From NCBI GenBank assembly GCA_964538875.1, contig CAZIHO010000067.1:1-19216 (forward strand): DNA of 19,216 nt, in the 5' to 3' direction. This stretch comes from CAZIHO01 sp964538875 (GTDB taxonomy: Bacteria; Pseudomonadota; Gammaproteobacteria; Chromatiales; Chromatiaceae). The position numbers were made by a program, and so were the translations under genes. This document shows positions 12,503-19,216 of this stretch, piece by piece; position 1 is the stretch's first letter, and every line of letters starts with the position of its first letter. The notes beneath the pieces are model-generated. The model made no database searches, had not been told where the DNA came from, and saw only the letters and a program-made list of their open reading frames with translations.

Positions 12503-14830
12503 ATGGCCCTATTCGCCCAGCGCGACCCCGAGTCGGAACAAGACGAGCCGCCACCGCGCCCTGGCCGTTTTTGGCGGCGGCTGTTCGGTTTGCTGGTGTT
12601 CCTCCTGGTGGGCCTGGGGCTGGTGGGCGGCCTGTACGCCCTGTATCTGGATCAGGTGGTGCGGGACAAGTTCGAGGGTAAGCGCTGGGCGCTGCCCGCC
12701 CGTGTCTATGCCCAACCCCTAGAGTTGTTCGCCGGCCGGGCCCTGACCGGCGATCAGTTGGCGGAAGAACTGGACCGGCTTGGCTATACCAAGGTTCGTC
12801 AGCCAGAGCGCAGCGGTTCTTACTCACGGGACAAGGATCGCTTCCAGGTGCGTACGCGCCCGTTTCAGTTTTGGGATGGCGCGGAACCGACTCGGTTCCT
12901 GGAGATCCAGATCAATGGGGGCCAAATCGAGCGGGTGCGCAGCGCGGATGGGGGCGGAGACATTCCGCTGGCGCGCCTGGACCCAGCCCTGATCGCCAGC
13001 ATCTACCCCACCCATCACGAAGACCGGGTGCTGCTCAAGCGGGAAGAACTGCCAGAAGGGCTCATCAAAACCCTGCTGGCCGTGGAGGACCGTAACTATT
13101 ACGAGCACCACGGGGTTTCGCCGCTCGCCATCCTGCGCGCCATCTTGCGTAACGTCCAGGCCGGGCGCACGGTGCAGGGCGGTAGCACCCTGACCCAGCA
13201 ACTGGTCAAGAATTTTTATTTGTCGAGCAAGCGCAGCCTGGGGCGCAAGGCCAACGAGGCCATCATGGCGTTCCTGTTGGACCTGCGTTATTCCAAGGAT
13301 GAGATCCTGGAAGCCTACGTCAATGAGATTTACATGGGCCAAGACGGCGACCGGGCCATCCATGGCCTAGGGCTGGCGAGCCATTTCTTTTTCAACCGGC
13401 GGGTGGAAGACCTGGATCTGCCCCGGATCGCCCTGCTGGTGGGGATGATCAAGGGGCCGTCCTATTATGATCCCCGCTCCCATCCCCAACGGGCCAAGGA
13501 GCGGCGTGATCTGGTCTTGGATCTGCTGCTGGAGCAGAACTTGATCACCCCAGAGATGGTGACCCAGGCCAAGCAGGCGGGTCTGGGGGTGAGTGAGAAG
13601 GGCGGCCGGCCAGCGGGCCGTTATCCGGCGTTCCTGGAATTGGTACGCCGCCAGATGCAGCGGGATTACCGGGAGGAGGATCTACGCTCCGCCGGCTTAA
13701 GCATTTTCACTACCCTGAATCCCCTGGTTCAGGCCCAGACGGAACAGGCTTTGGCGACCCGCCTGGCCAACCTGGAAAAGACCACCAAGGCCAGGGAACT
13801 GGAAGGCGCCGCCGTGGTGGTGGGGGTCGAGAATGGCGAGGCGCTGGCGCTAGCGGGGGGGCGTCAAGCGGGCTTCGCCGGCTATAACCGGGCCCTGGAC
13901 GCACGCCGCTCTATCGGCTCCCTCATCAAGCCGGTGATTTACCTGGAGGCCCTCAGCTACTCCTCCCGCTACCATCTGGCCAGTATGCTCCAGGACGAGC
14001 CCATCGAGGTGCGGGTCAAGGGCGCAGCGCCTTGGCGCCCGGATAACTATGACGGGAAATCCCACGGCACGGTCCCCCTGTATCTGGCGCTGGCCAAGTC
14101 CTATAACCTGGCCACGGTACGGCTCGGCATGGACCTGGGTTTGGACCGCATCAGCCGCCGTTTACGGGAATTGGGCGTCGACCAACCGATTCCAGAAGTC
14201 CCCTCGCTGCTATTGGGCTCCCTGTCCCTGTCACCCCTGGAAGTGGCTCAGGTGTACCAGACCATGGCCGGTGGCGGCTTCCGTACCCCCCTCCGGGCGG
14301 TGCGGGAGGTGCTGGACGCGGACGGGCGCACCCTCAACCGCTATCCCTTGCGGGTCCAGCAAGCGGCGGATCCCCAGGCGGTGCATCTGCTTGGCTGGGC
14401 CATGCGCCAGGTGGTGGAGCAAGGCACCGCCAGGGATCTGGTCAAACGGTTGCCGGCCGGTTTTAAGGTGGCGGGCAAGACCGGCACCACCAACGATTAC
14501 CGGGACAGTTGGTTCGCCGGCTTCACCGGCGACAAGCTGGCGGTGGTGTGGATCGGCCGGGATGACAATGAACCCATGGGCCTAACCGGCGCCAACGGCG
14601 CCATGCGGGTATGGGGTGATATTATTGCCGCCAGTCCAGGCAAATCCCTGGAACTGGTCCCGCCCGAGGGCGTGAAAAATTTGGCGATTGACAAGCACAC
14701 CGGACAGTTGGCCGGGAGCTGTTCCGATGCCCTGCAATTGCCCTTCATCCGCGGCAGCGGACCCCAGGAAACGGCGCCCTGCGGTGGTGATTCCGATTAT
14801 CTGGATGATTACAGGAGGCTTGGTCTATGA
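12503..14830 (+). CDS. mrcB: Bifunctional penicillin-binding protein 1b (class A PBP)
   Basis: 775 residues. A short cytoplasmic tail leads to one membrane helix (about 27-48). A UB2H-like region (about 60-150, PARVYAQPLELFAGRALT onward) marks the PBP1b subtype; it is the docking site for lipoprotein activators. The glycosyltransferase domain (about 175-345) has catalytic Glu195 in AVEDRNYYEHHGV and QGGSTLTQQLVKN. The transpeptidase domain has Ser473 and Lys476 in IGSLIKP, the SYN motif in AKSYNLATVRLG, and KTGTT from Lys659. It polymerises lipid II into glycan strands and cross-links them in the periplasm. Length is slightly below E. coli PBP1b (844), mainly at the ends. Its stop overlaps the start of the next gene (ATGA), showing translational coupling. 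Identification is secure. Confidence 0.97.
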   Translation: MALFAQRDPESEQDEPPPRPGRFWRRLFGLLVFLLVGLGLVGGLYALYLDQVVRDKFEGKRWALPARVYAQPLELFAGRALTGDQLAEELDRLGYTKVRQPERSGSYSRDKDRFQVRTRPFQFWDGAEPTRFLEIQINGGQIERVRSADGGGDIPLARLDPALIASIYPTHHEDRVLLKREELPEGLIKTLLAVEDRNYYEHHGVSPLAILRAILRNVQAGRTVQGGSTLTQQLVKNFYLSSKRSLGRKANEAIMAFLLDLRYSKDEILEAYVNEIYMGQDGDRAIHGLGLASHFFFNRRVEDLDLPRIALLVGMIKGPSYYDPRSHPQRAKERRDLVLDLLLEQNLITPEMVTQAKQAGLGVSEKGGRPAGRYPAFLELVRRQMQRDYREEDLRSAGLSIFTTLNPLVQAQTEQALATRLANLEKTTKARELEGAAVVVGVENGEALALAGGRQAGFAGYNRALDARRSIGSLIKPVIYLEALSYSSRYHLASMLQDEPIEVRVKGAAPWRPDNYDGKSHGTVPLYLALAKSYNLATVRLGMDLGLDRISRRLRELGVDQPIPEVPSLLLGSLSLSPLEVAQVYQTMAGGGFRTPLRAVREVLDADGRTLNRYPLRVQQAADPQAVHLLGWAMRQVVEQGTARDLVKRLPAGFKVAGKTGTTNDYRDSWFAGFTGDKLAVVWIGRDDNEPMGLTGANGAMRVWGDIIAASPGKSLELVPPEGVKNLAIDKHTGQLAGSCSDALQLPFIRGSGPQETAPCGGDSDYLDDYRRLGL

Positions 14831-15663
14831 GAGCGTCCACGATCGGCGCTGTCGCGCTGGTGGCGATCTTGCTGCAGGGCTGCGCGGGCTATGGAACCCG
14901 GGCCACCCCAGCACCGGTATCCGATGCCGGTAAGCCGCCCCCCCGGGCCACCGCGCCGGTCCGCCCGGAAAAGCCCGCAGTGCAAGTCTACGCCTTTCGC
15001 GGGAGTGGGGCCGTCGACGAGAATTCCTCGGGGCCTGTCTACACGCCGCCGCCCCCACCACCGGCCAACGGTGATGGGCCGTCACCGGCGCATCCCACCA
15101 CCAGTTGGCAGCCCTATTCGGGCGGGGGTCCGGTGGGTGGTGCAGATAAGGATCCGCCGCCCCCGAACGGCGAATCCCGGCCCCGGCCGCCGCCGCCGGA
15201 TACGGCAAGTCCATCCGGTGATCGTCCCCCGCCTGGCGACCGGCCGCCCCCTGCTGACCGGTCACCCCTTGGCGACCGGCCGCCGCCGCCCAAGAGCGGG
15301 GGACAGCAGGACCTGGCCATGCGCACTCCGCCGGCACCCATGCAGGCGTCCAAGCCGGTGGAAATGCTGGTCAAGCAGGCGGAAAGCCAGCAAGCGTCCG
15401 GAGACCTGACTGGTGCCGCCGCATCCCTGGAGCGGGCCATCGGCATCGAGGCCCGTAACGCCCACCTATGGAACCGGTTGGCACGGGTGCGCCTAGCCGA
15501 TGGTCAAGCGGCCCAAGCCGGCGACCTGGCGGCCAAGTCCAACGCCCTAGCCGGGGATGCGCCCGCCCTCAAGCAGGATAATTGGCGCATCATCGCCGCC
15601 GCCCGTCGTCAGGCTGGGGACGCGGCGGGTGCCCGGGAAGCGGACGACCGGGCCGGCCGTTAG
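14827..15663 (+). CDS. Proline-rich TPR lipoprotein, candidate LpoP-type activator of PBP1b
   Basis: 278 residues. A lipoprotein signal peptide ends in the lipobox LLQGC, with Cys19 as the lipidated residue; the next residues AGY contain no Asp at +2, consistent with outer-membrane sorting. A long disordered stretch (about 24-165) is dominated by proline, glycine and charged residues, including tandem GDRPPP units. The C-terminal part (about 176-275) is TPR-like: AESQQASGDLTGAAASLERAIGIEARN and WNRLARVRLADGQAAQA. The gene overlaps mrcB by four bases. In Pseudomonas aeruginosa the PBP1b activator LpoP is a TPR lipoprotein encoded with PBP1b, whereas enteric LpoB has a different fold. The same operon position and domain type make this a likely LpoP functional equivalent; sequence homology has not been tested here. 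Confidence 0.85.
   Translation: MRASTIGAVALVAILLQGCAGYGTRATPAPVSDAGKPPPRATAPVRPEKPAVQVYAFRGSGAVDENSSGPVYTPPPPPPANGDGPSPAHPTTSWQPYSGGGPVGGADKDPPPPNGESRPRPPPPDTASPSGDRPPPGDRPPPADRSPLGDRPPPPKSGGQQDLAMRTPPAPMQASKPVEMLVKQAESQQASGDLTGAAASLERAIGIEARNAHLWNRLARVRLADGQAAQAGDLAAKSNALAGDAPALKQDNWRIIAAARRQAGDAAGAREADDRAGR
15218..15290 (+). repeat. Imperfect tandem repeat encoding GDRPPP-type units
   Basis: Four consecutive units read GDRPPP, GDRPPPA, DRSPL and GDRPPPP (about residues 131-155 of the TPR lipoprotein). At DNA level the GGCGACCGGCCGCC segment recurs. Such in-frame repeats can expand or contract without a frameshift and would change the length of the extended linker between the lipid anchor and the TPR domain. 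Confidence 0.6.
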
Positions 15664-15729
15664 GGCTGCCGGCGGGGCCAGGGCTGGCCCCGGGGCGATC
15701 TGCGAACCGACTTCCGCCGCCCGCCCGGC

Positions 15730-15741
15730 TTGAAGTAAACT
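15730..15741 (+). promoter_or_regulatory. Weak promoter-like sequence before the nuclease-like gene
   Basis: The 123-base gap before 15787 contains TTGAAG (15730-15735) directly followed by TAAACT (15736-15741). TAAACT matches four of six -10 positions and would start transcription about 40 bases before the TTG start; no -35 at proper spacing is evident. Read-through from the lipoprotein gene is the alternative. Confidence 0.22.
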
Positions 15742-15786
15742 GGCGGCCCAAGCAACGCATCGAACCAGCGCCGCAGGCTCCCGCCC

Positions 15787-16293
15787 TTGGTCAAACTCTA
15801 CGCCCCGGAAAAGCTCATCGCCCAGGCCCGCCGTTTGGCGGCGGACTACCGTCGCACTATGGGCCGCCCCTTGCCCGGCGTCAGTAATGAAATCGCCGAA
15901 CACGACGCCATTCGGCTACTCAATCTAGAGCCGCGTCCCCAGGGCTATCAGGAAGGGGGCTACCAGGCCTTGGATCCGGCTAGGGGTAACGCCCGGGTGC
16001 AAATCAAGAGCCGCGCCATTTTCGATGAAGCCAAGGGTGGGCAGCGCATCGGCCAACTCAACATGGACGCGCCCTGGGATATCCTGGTCCTGGTGCTCCT
16101 GGACGGCGAATACGAGCCCTACGAAATCTACGCGGTGGACCGGGACGAGGTGGCGGCCGCCACCCAGGGCGTCAGCGCGGCCCGCGCCAAGCGCGGCGCC
16201 CTGTCGGTGGCAAGGCTCAAGATCATCGGCCGCTTGGCCTGGACCCGGGAAGATGGCCTGGAACCGGAGGTGTGGGACAACCAGGCCTCCTGA
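15787..16293 (+). CDS. Small conserved-looking protein with PD-(D/E)XK nuclease-like pattern
   Basis: 168 residues. The frame has a stop at 15736 and the only usable start ahead of the conserved-looking part is TTG at 15787; an ATG at residue 25 would cut into it. The N-terminal helix (YAPEKLIAQARRLAADYRR) is followed by LPGVSNEIAEHDAIRLLNLEP, GYQALDP and RVQIKSR. The order Glu35, then Asp63, then Gln72-x-Lys74 resembles the PD-(D/E)XK core with a QxK variant, and a hydrophobic strand (WDILVLVLLDGEYEPYEIYAV) follows, as expected for that fold. Relatives I recall have GYDA where this has GYQA, so catalysis may be altered. It may belong to DUF6998, which I cannot confirm. It precedes yoaA by 30 bases. 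Function unknown. Confidence 0.75.
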   Translation: MVKLYAPEKLIAQARRLAADYRRTMGRPLPGVSNEIAEHDAIRLLNLEPRPQGYQEGGYQALDPARGNARVQIKSRAIFDEAKGGQRIGQLNMDAPWDILVLVLLDGEYEPYEIYAVDRDEVAAATQGVSAARAKRGALSVARLKIIGRLAWTREDGLEPEVWDNQAS

Positions 16294-16323
16294 GCGGGGC
16301 GCCGGTCCCCACCCCAATCCAGC

Positions 16324-18234
16324 ATGAACGACTTGCACCAGGTTCTGGGTCCCGAGGGGCTGCTGTCGCAACGGGTGTCCGGCTTCAGCTTTCGCCCCCA
16401 ACAGTTGGCCATGGCCGAGGCGGTGGCCCGGACCATCGAGAGCGGTGGACGGCTGGTGTGCGAAGCGGGCACCGGCACCGGCAAGACCTTCGCCTACCTG
16501 GTGCCGGCGCTCCTGTCCGGGCGCAAGGTCATGGTGTCCACCGGTACCCGCAACCTCCAGGATCAGCTATTTCACCGGGACCTGCCGGTGGTGCGCCAAG
16601 CCCTGGCGGTGGGGGGCTCGGTGGCGTTGCTCAAGGGCCGCTCCAACTACCTGTGCCTGCACCGGCTGGACAGCGCCAGCGCCGCAGCGCGTCTGCCGGC
16701 GGACCTCTGGCCGTCCCTGGCCAGGGTGCGGGCCTGGGCCGGCCGTACCCGGTTTGGCGACATCGTGGAACTGGGGCTGCCGGAGGATTCCCCGGTGTGG
16801 CCCTGGGTCACCTCCAGCACCGATAACTGCCTGGGCCAGGATTGCCCCCATTGGGGACCCTGCTATTTGGCCGAAGCCCGGCGTCGCGCCCAGGAGGCGG
16901 ATTTGGTGGTCATCAACCATCATCTGCTGTGCGCCGACCTGGCCCTGAAGGGGGAAGGTTTCGGCGAGGTGCTGCCGGGGGCCGACTGTTTTATTCTGGA
17001 CGAGGCCCATCAGCTCCCGGAAGTGGCCACCAGCTTCTTCGGCTCCAGCCTGTCGGGACGCCAACTGCTGGACCTGGCTCGGGACCTGGAGACCGAATAC
17101 CACCAGGAAGCGGGGGATACCCCGGAGCTGCTGGTCCGCAATGAGCACCTCAAACAGGGTGCCCGGGAACTGCGCCTGAGCCTGGGCCTGGAGTCCCGGC
17201 GCGGCGCCTGGACCGAAATCGCCGGGGATGGAGCCGTTGGGGCCGCTCTGGATCAGGTGGGGCAAGCCCTGGCCGGCATGGCGGAGTTGCTGGAAGCCAT
17301 GGGTAGCCGCGGCAAGGGACTGGATTCTTGCCTGGCCCGTTGCGCCGACCTCAGTCAGCGTCTGGCCAGCCTGGCGGAGCCGGATTTGGGCACCGACATC
17401 CTCTGGTTTGAAACCCAAAACCAGGGCTTTCGCTTCAACCGCACACCCCTGGACATCGCCGAAGTGTTCCAAGGTCACCTGGACGCCCGCCAGTCCGCCT
17501 GGGTATTCACCTCGGCGACCCTGGCGGTGGGGGATAGCTTCGACCACTTCTCCCGCCAACTGGGTATCGAGGGTGCCGAACAGGGCCTCTGGGACAGCCC
17601 CTTCGACTATCCCCGCCAAGCGTTGCTGTACCTGCCCAGCGGCCTGCCGGAGCCCCAGGCGGCGGACTTCAACCGGGCGGTGGCCAAACTGGCGGAGCCC
17701 ATCCTCCAGGCCAGCCAGGGCCGGGCCTTCATGCTCTTCACCAGCCACCGGGCGCTCCAGGAGGCGGCGGCATGGCTCAAGGGACGGGTGCCCTTTCCCT
17801 TGCTGATCCAGGGCAGTGCCCCCAGGGCGGAACTGCTGGAGCGCTTCCGGGTGTCCGGCAACGGGGTCCTGCTGGGAACCGCCAGTTTTTGGGAAGGGGT
17901 GGATGTGCGTGGCGAAGCCCTGTCCTGCGTCATCATCGACAAACTGCCGTTCGCATCCCCAGGCGACCCGGTGCTGCAAGCCCGCATCGACGCGGAACGG
18001 CGCCGGGGTGGCAAGCCCTTTTTCGATTTTCAACTGCCCCAGGCGGTCATCGCCCTCAAACAGGGGGCCGGCCGTCTGATCCGGGACGAAACCGACCGGG
18101 GCGTGCTGGTGATCTGCGATCCCCGCCTGGTCAGCCGGGGCTATGGCCGGAGCTTTCTGGATAGCCTGCCGCCCATGCGCCGCACCCGGGAGCTGGCCGA
18201 GGTGCAGGCTTTCTTCCAACCGGAGCAGGGCTAG
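16324..18234 (+). CDS. yoaA: DinG/YoaA-family XPD-like DNA helicase with iron-sulfur cluster
   Basis: 636 residues, ATG start, no obvious ribosome binding site. Superfamily 2 motifs: Q-like FRPQQLAMAEAV, Walker A AGTGTGKT (Lys54), motif II LDEAH (Asp226), FTSATLA, and the C-terminal motifs GTASFWEGVDV and QGAGRLIRDETDRG. Four cysteines, Cys111, Cys169, Cys174 and Cys180, sit between Walker A and DEAH with the spacing of the DinG 4Fe-4S ligands (x, +5, +6). The length equals that of E. coli YoaA (636) rather than the longer DinG. YoaA is a 5'-3' helicase that works with the clamp-loader subunit HolC in repair at stalled forks. It is followed by tsaB, the same neighbour as in many gammaproteobacteria. 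Confident. Confidence 0.95.
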   Translation: MNDLHQVLGPEGLLSQRVSGFSFRPQQLAMAEAVARTIESGGRLVCEAGTGTGKTFAYLVPALLSGRKVMVSTGTRNLQDQLFHRDLPVVRQALAVGGSVALLKGRSNYLCLHRLDSASAAARLPADLWPSLARVRAWAGRTRFGDIVELGLPEDSPVWPWVTSSTDNCLGQDCPHWGPCYLAEARRRAQEADLVVINHHLLCADLALKGEGFGEVLPGADCFILDEAHQLPEVATSFFGSSLSGRQLLDLARDLETEYHQEAGDTPELLVRNEHLKQGARELRLSLGLESRRGAWTEIAGDGAVGAALDQVGQALAGMAELLEAMGSRGKGLDSCLARCADLSQRLASLAEPDLGTDILWFETQNQGFRFNRTPLDIAEVFQGHLDARQSAWVFTSATLAVGDSFDHFSRQLGIEGAEQGLWDSPFDYPRQALLYLPSGLPEPQAADFNRAVAKLAEPILQASQGRAFMLFTSHRALQEAAAWLKGRVPFPLLIQGSAPRAELLERFRVSGNGVLLGTASFWEGVDVRGEALSCVIIDKLPFASPGDPVLQARIDAERRRGGKPFFDFQLPQAVIALKQGAGRLIRDETDRGVLVICDPRLVSRGYGRSFLDSLPPMRRTRELAEVQAFFQPEQG

Positions 18235-18249
18235 GACTGAGCGCCTGAG

Positions 18250-18255
18250 TACAAT
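18250..18255 (+). promoter_or_regulatory. Candidate -10 box for tsaB
   Basis: TACAAT lies 34 bases before the tsaB ATG, in the short gap after yoaA. It matches five of six -10 consensus positions; no -35 is visible at 16-18 bases. It suggests tsaB may be transcribed on its own as well as from yoaA. Confidence 0.35.
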
Positions 18256-18288
18256 GGGCGCCGCCCCAGGGAGCCTCCGGAGATTTGC

Positions 18289-18975
18289 ATGCGACTGCTC
18301 GCCATCGACACCGCCACCGACGCCTGTTCCGCCGCCCTGTACCTGGACGGCCAAGTACGGGAATTGCTGGAAATCCAGCCCCGACGGCATGGTGCCCTCA
18401 TCCTGGGCATGATGGAACAACTGCTGGTGGATGCAGGACTGCGTCTCACCCAACTGGACGCCTTGGCGTTCGGCCGGGGACCCGGTGCCTTCACCGGCGT
18501 CCGCATCGCTACTGGCGTCATCCAGGGTGCCGCGTTCGGCGCCGGCCTGCCGGTGGTGCCGGTGTCCACCCTGGCGGCCCTGGCCCAGCGCCACCATCGC
18601 CTAAACGGTGCAGGCCGGGTGCTGACCGCCTTCGACGCCCGCATGGGGGAAGTCTATTGGGGCGCGTTCCAGATCACCGCCGGGCAGATCGCCGCGCCGG
18701 TCATCCCCGAACAAGTGGCCGCTCCGGACCAGGTGTTGCTCCCGGATGGCGACGGCTGGGAAGGTGCGGGCGGCGGCTGGGCGGTCCATGGGGACCAGTT
18801 GCGCCAGCGCCTCGGCGCCGCCCTGGGCGCCGTCGATCCAGAGCTGGCCTGCGGCGCCCAGGAAGTCGCCATCCTCGGCGTGGCCGGCTTCCAAGCCGGG
18901 CAAGCCGTGGCCCCGGAGCAGGCCCTGCCGGTCTATCTGCGGGACCGGGTCACCTGGCCGGGCAGCGGTAAATAA
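18289..18975 (+). CDS. tsaB: tRNA threonylcarbamoyladenosine biosynthesis protein TsaB
   Basis: 228 residues, ATG with GGAG about eight bases upstream. ASKHA-fold signatures are clear: LAIDTATDACSAAL at the N-terminus, RHGALILGMMEQLL, then FGRGPGAFTGVRIATG. TsaB is the non-catalytic partner of TsaD; with TsaE they transfer the threonylcarbamoyl group made by TsaC onto A37 of ANN-decoding tRNAs in the cytoplasm. Length equals the family norm (E. coli 231). The gene starts 54 bases after yoaA, the usual arrangement. It is followed by a tRNA gene, but that tRNA reads CGN codons and is not a TsaB substrate. Identification is secure. Confidence 0.96.
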   Translation: MRLLAIDTATDACSAALYLDGQVRELLEIQPRRHGALILGMMEQLLVDAGLRLTQLDALAFGRGPGAFTGVRIATGVIQGAAFGAGLPVVPVSTLAALAQRHHRLNGAGRVLTAFDARMGEVYWGAFQITAGQIAAPVIPEQVAAPDQVLLPDGDGWEGAGGGWAVHGDQLRQRLGAALGAVDPELACGAQEVAILGVAGFQAGQAVAPEQALPVYLRDRVTWPGSGK

Positions 18976-19006
18976 GCCGGCCCGGTGCTGGAAAGCCCGG
19001 CGCACA

Positions 19007-19019
19007 GAATGAATCATTC
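19007..19019. promoter_or_regulatory. Perfect 13-base dyad after tsaB
   Basis: GAATGA-A-TCATTC is a perfect inverted repeat with one central base, 31 bases after the tsaB stop. It is shaped like a protein-binding site, but could occur by chance; no neighbouring copy is seen in the window. Confidence 0.25.
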
Positions 19020-19069
19020 CGCCTTACGCGAACGGGGCGACACTGGGCTAGAACTTCGTGCCCCCGCAC

Positions 19070-19087
19070 GCCGGGAACTGTCCCGGC
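19070..19087 (+). terminator. Hairpin just upstream of the tRNA promoter
   Basis: GCCGGGA (19070-19076) pairs with TCCCGGC (19081-19087) around ACTG, ending three bases before the tRNA -35 box. It may stop tsaB transcription before the tRNA or insulate the promoter. No T-run follows. Confidence 0.4.
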
Positions 19088-19089
19088 GG

Positions 19090-19119
19090 TTGACAAGCCC
19101 CCGGCAAAACCTCTAAAGT
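19090..19119 (+). promoter_or_regulatory. Promoter of tRNA-Arg
   Basis: TTGACA (19090-19095) is a perfect -35 box; TAAAGT (19114-19119) is 18 bases later, and a start near 19126 precedes the mature tRNA by about eight bases. This is the strongest promoter match in the window. Confidence 0.8.
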
Positions 19120-19133
19120 TCCGCCTCCACCCA

Positions 19134-19210
19134 GCGCCCGTAGCTCAGTTGGATAGAGTATCTGGCTACGAACCAGGGGGTCGGGGGTTCGAATCCCTCC
19201 GGGCGCGCCA
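19134..19210 (+). tRNA. tRNA-Arg(ACG)
   Basis: 77 bases with encoded CCA. The acceptor stem GCGCCCG pairs with CGGGCGC. The D arm is GCTC AGTTGGATA GAGT (first pair G-U). The anticodon stem-loop is TCTGG CTACGAA CCAGG with anticodon ACG, which is read as inosine-CG after TadA editing and decodes CGU, CGC and CGA. The T arm is GGGGG TTCGAAT CCCTC with one G-U pair, and the discriminator base is G before CCA. All stems close, so it looks functional. The window ends six bases later, so any integrated element at this tRNA cannot be seen. Confidence 0.97.
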
Positions 19211-19216
19211 AAATCA

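Noticed and set aside
16567..18597. A 676-residue open frame on the minus strand opposite yoaA and tsaB.
   Set aside because: yoaA carries all helicase motifs and cluster cysteines, and the antisense frame shows no family motif. Long antisense open frames are expected in GC-rich coding DNA.
18289..19210. Functional link between tsaB and the adjacent tRNA-Arg.
   Set aside because: TsaB helps modify A37 of tRNAs reading ANN codons; this tRNA has anticodon ACG and reads CGN, so adjacency is probably accidental.
1..19216. Search for insertion sequences, integrases, CRISPR arrays and phage genes.
   Set aside because: No transposase or integrase motif, no spaced direct repeats and no phage structural genes were seen; the only direct repeat is the in-frame proline-rich one at 15218-15290.

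Overview
The window is GC-rich (by eye about 60-65%), densely coding DNA of a gammaproteobacterium. Its best markers are a class A penicillin-binding protein of the PBP1b type, YoaA next to TsaB, a BepA-type periplasmic protease and a SoxY/SoxZ sulfur-carrier pair. I infer a sulfur-oxidising lineage of the Chromatiales kind; species cannot be read from the sequence. I see no insertion sequence, integrase, prophage or CRISPR array, so this is chromosomal core and lineage-specific DNA rather than an island.

Layout. 1-355: 3' end of a Bcp/PrxQ peroxiredoxin. 446-3606: a two-component pair, a membrane hybrid histidine kinase whose C-terminal receiver lacks its acidic pocket, followed by a REC-PAS protein with no output domain. 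3652-4029: an ArsR-family repressor whose two cysteines are spaced as in the persulfide sensors SqrR and BigR. 4030-4258: non-coding, with strong RNA-type hairpins. 4259-6949: a two-gene operon of unknown function, an exported von Willebrand A protein with a C-terminal membrane anchor and an N-terminally anchored cytoplasmic protein carrying repeated acidic DDL/DDI motifs. A shared hairpin at 6945-6977 separates it from the convergent minus-strand block.

Minus strand, read right to left from 11857: a MoxR-type AAA+ ATPase, a VWA protein with an HExxH metallopeptidase-like N-terminal domain, a BepA-like M48 protease with TPRs, then, behind its own promoter and a nested dyad, soxY and soxZ. 11858-12072 is a divergent promoter region with an unexplained plus-strand terminator-like hairpin.

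Plus strand from 12073: a 65-residue acidic protein with two copies of a G[WY]xAGY-like motif; mrcB (PBP1b) overlapping by four bases a proline-rich TPR lipoprotein that is a good candidate for an LpoP-type PBP1b activator; a small nuclease-fold-like protein; yoaA; tsaB; and a complete tRNA-Arg(ACG) with a near-consensus promoter.

Taken together the window mixes cell-envelope upkeep (PBP1b and lipoprotein, BepA, VWA systems), sulfur chemistry (SoxYZ, possible persulfide-sensing ArsR) and redox or stress signalling (peroxiredoxin, two-component pair). The least explained parts are the VWA/acidic-motif operon, the 65-residue protein and the regulatory DNA in front of soxYZ.
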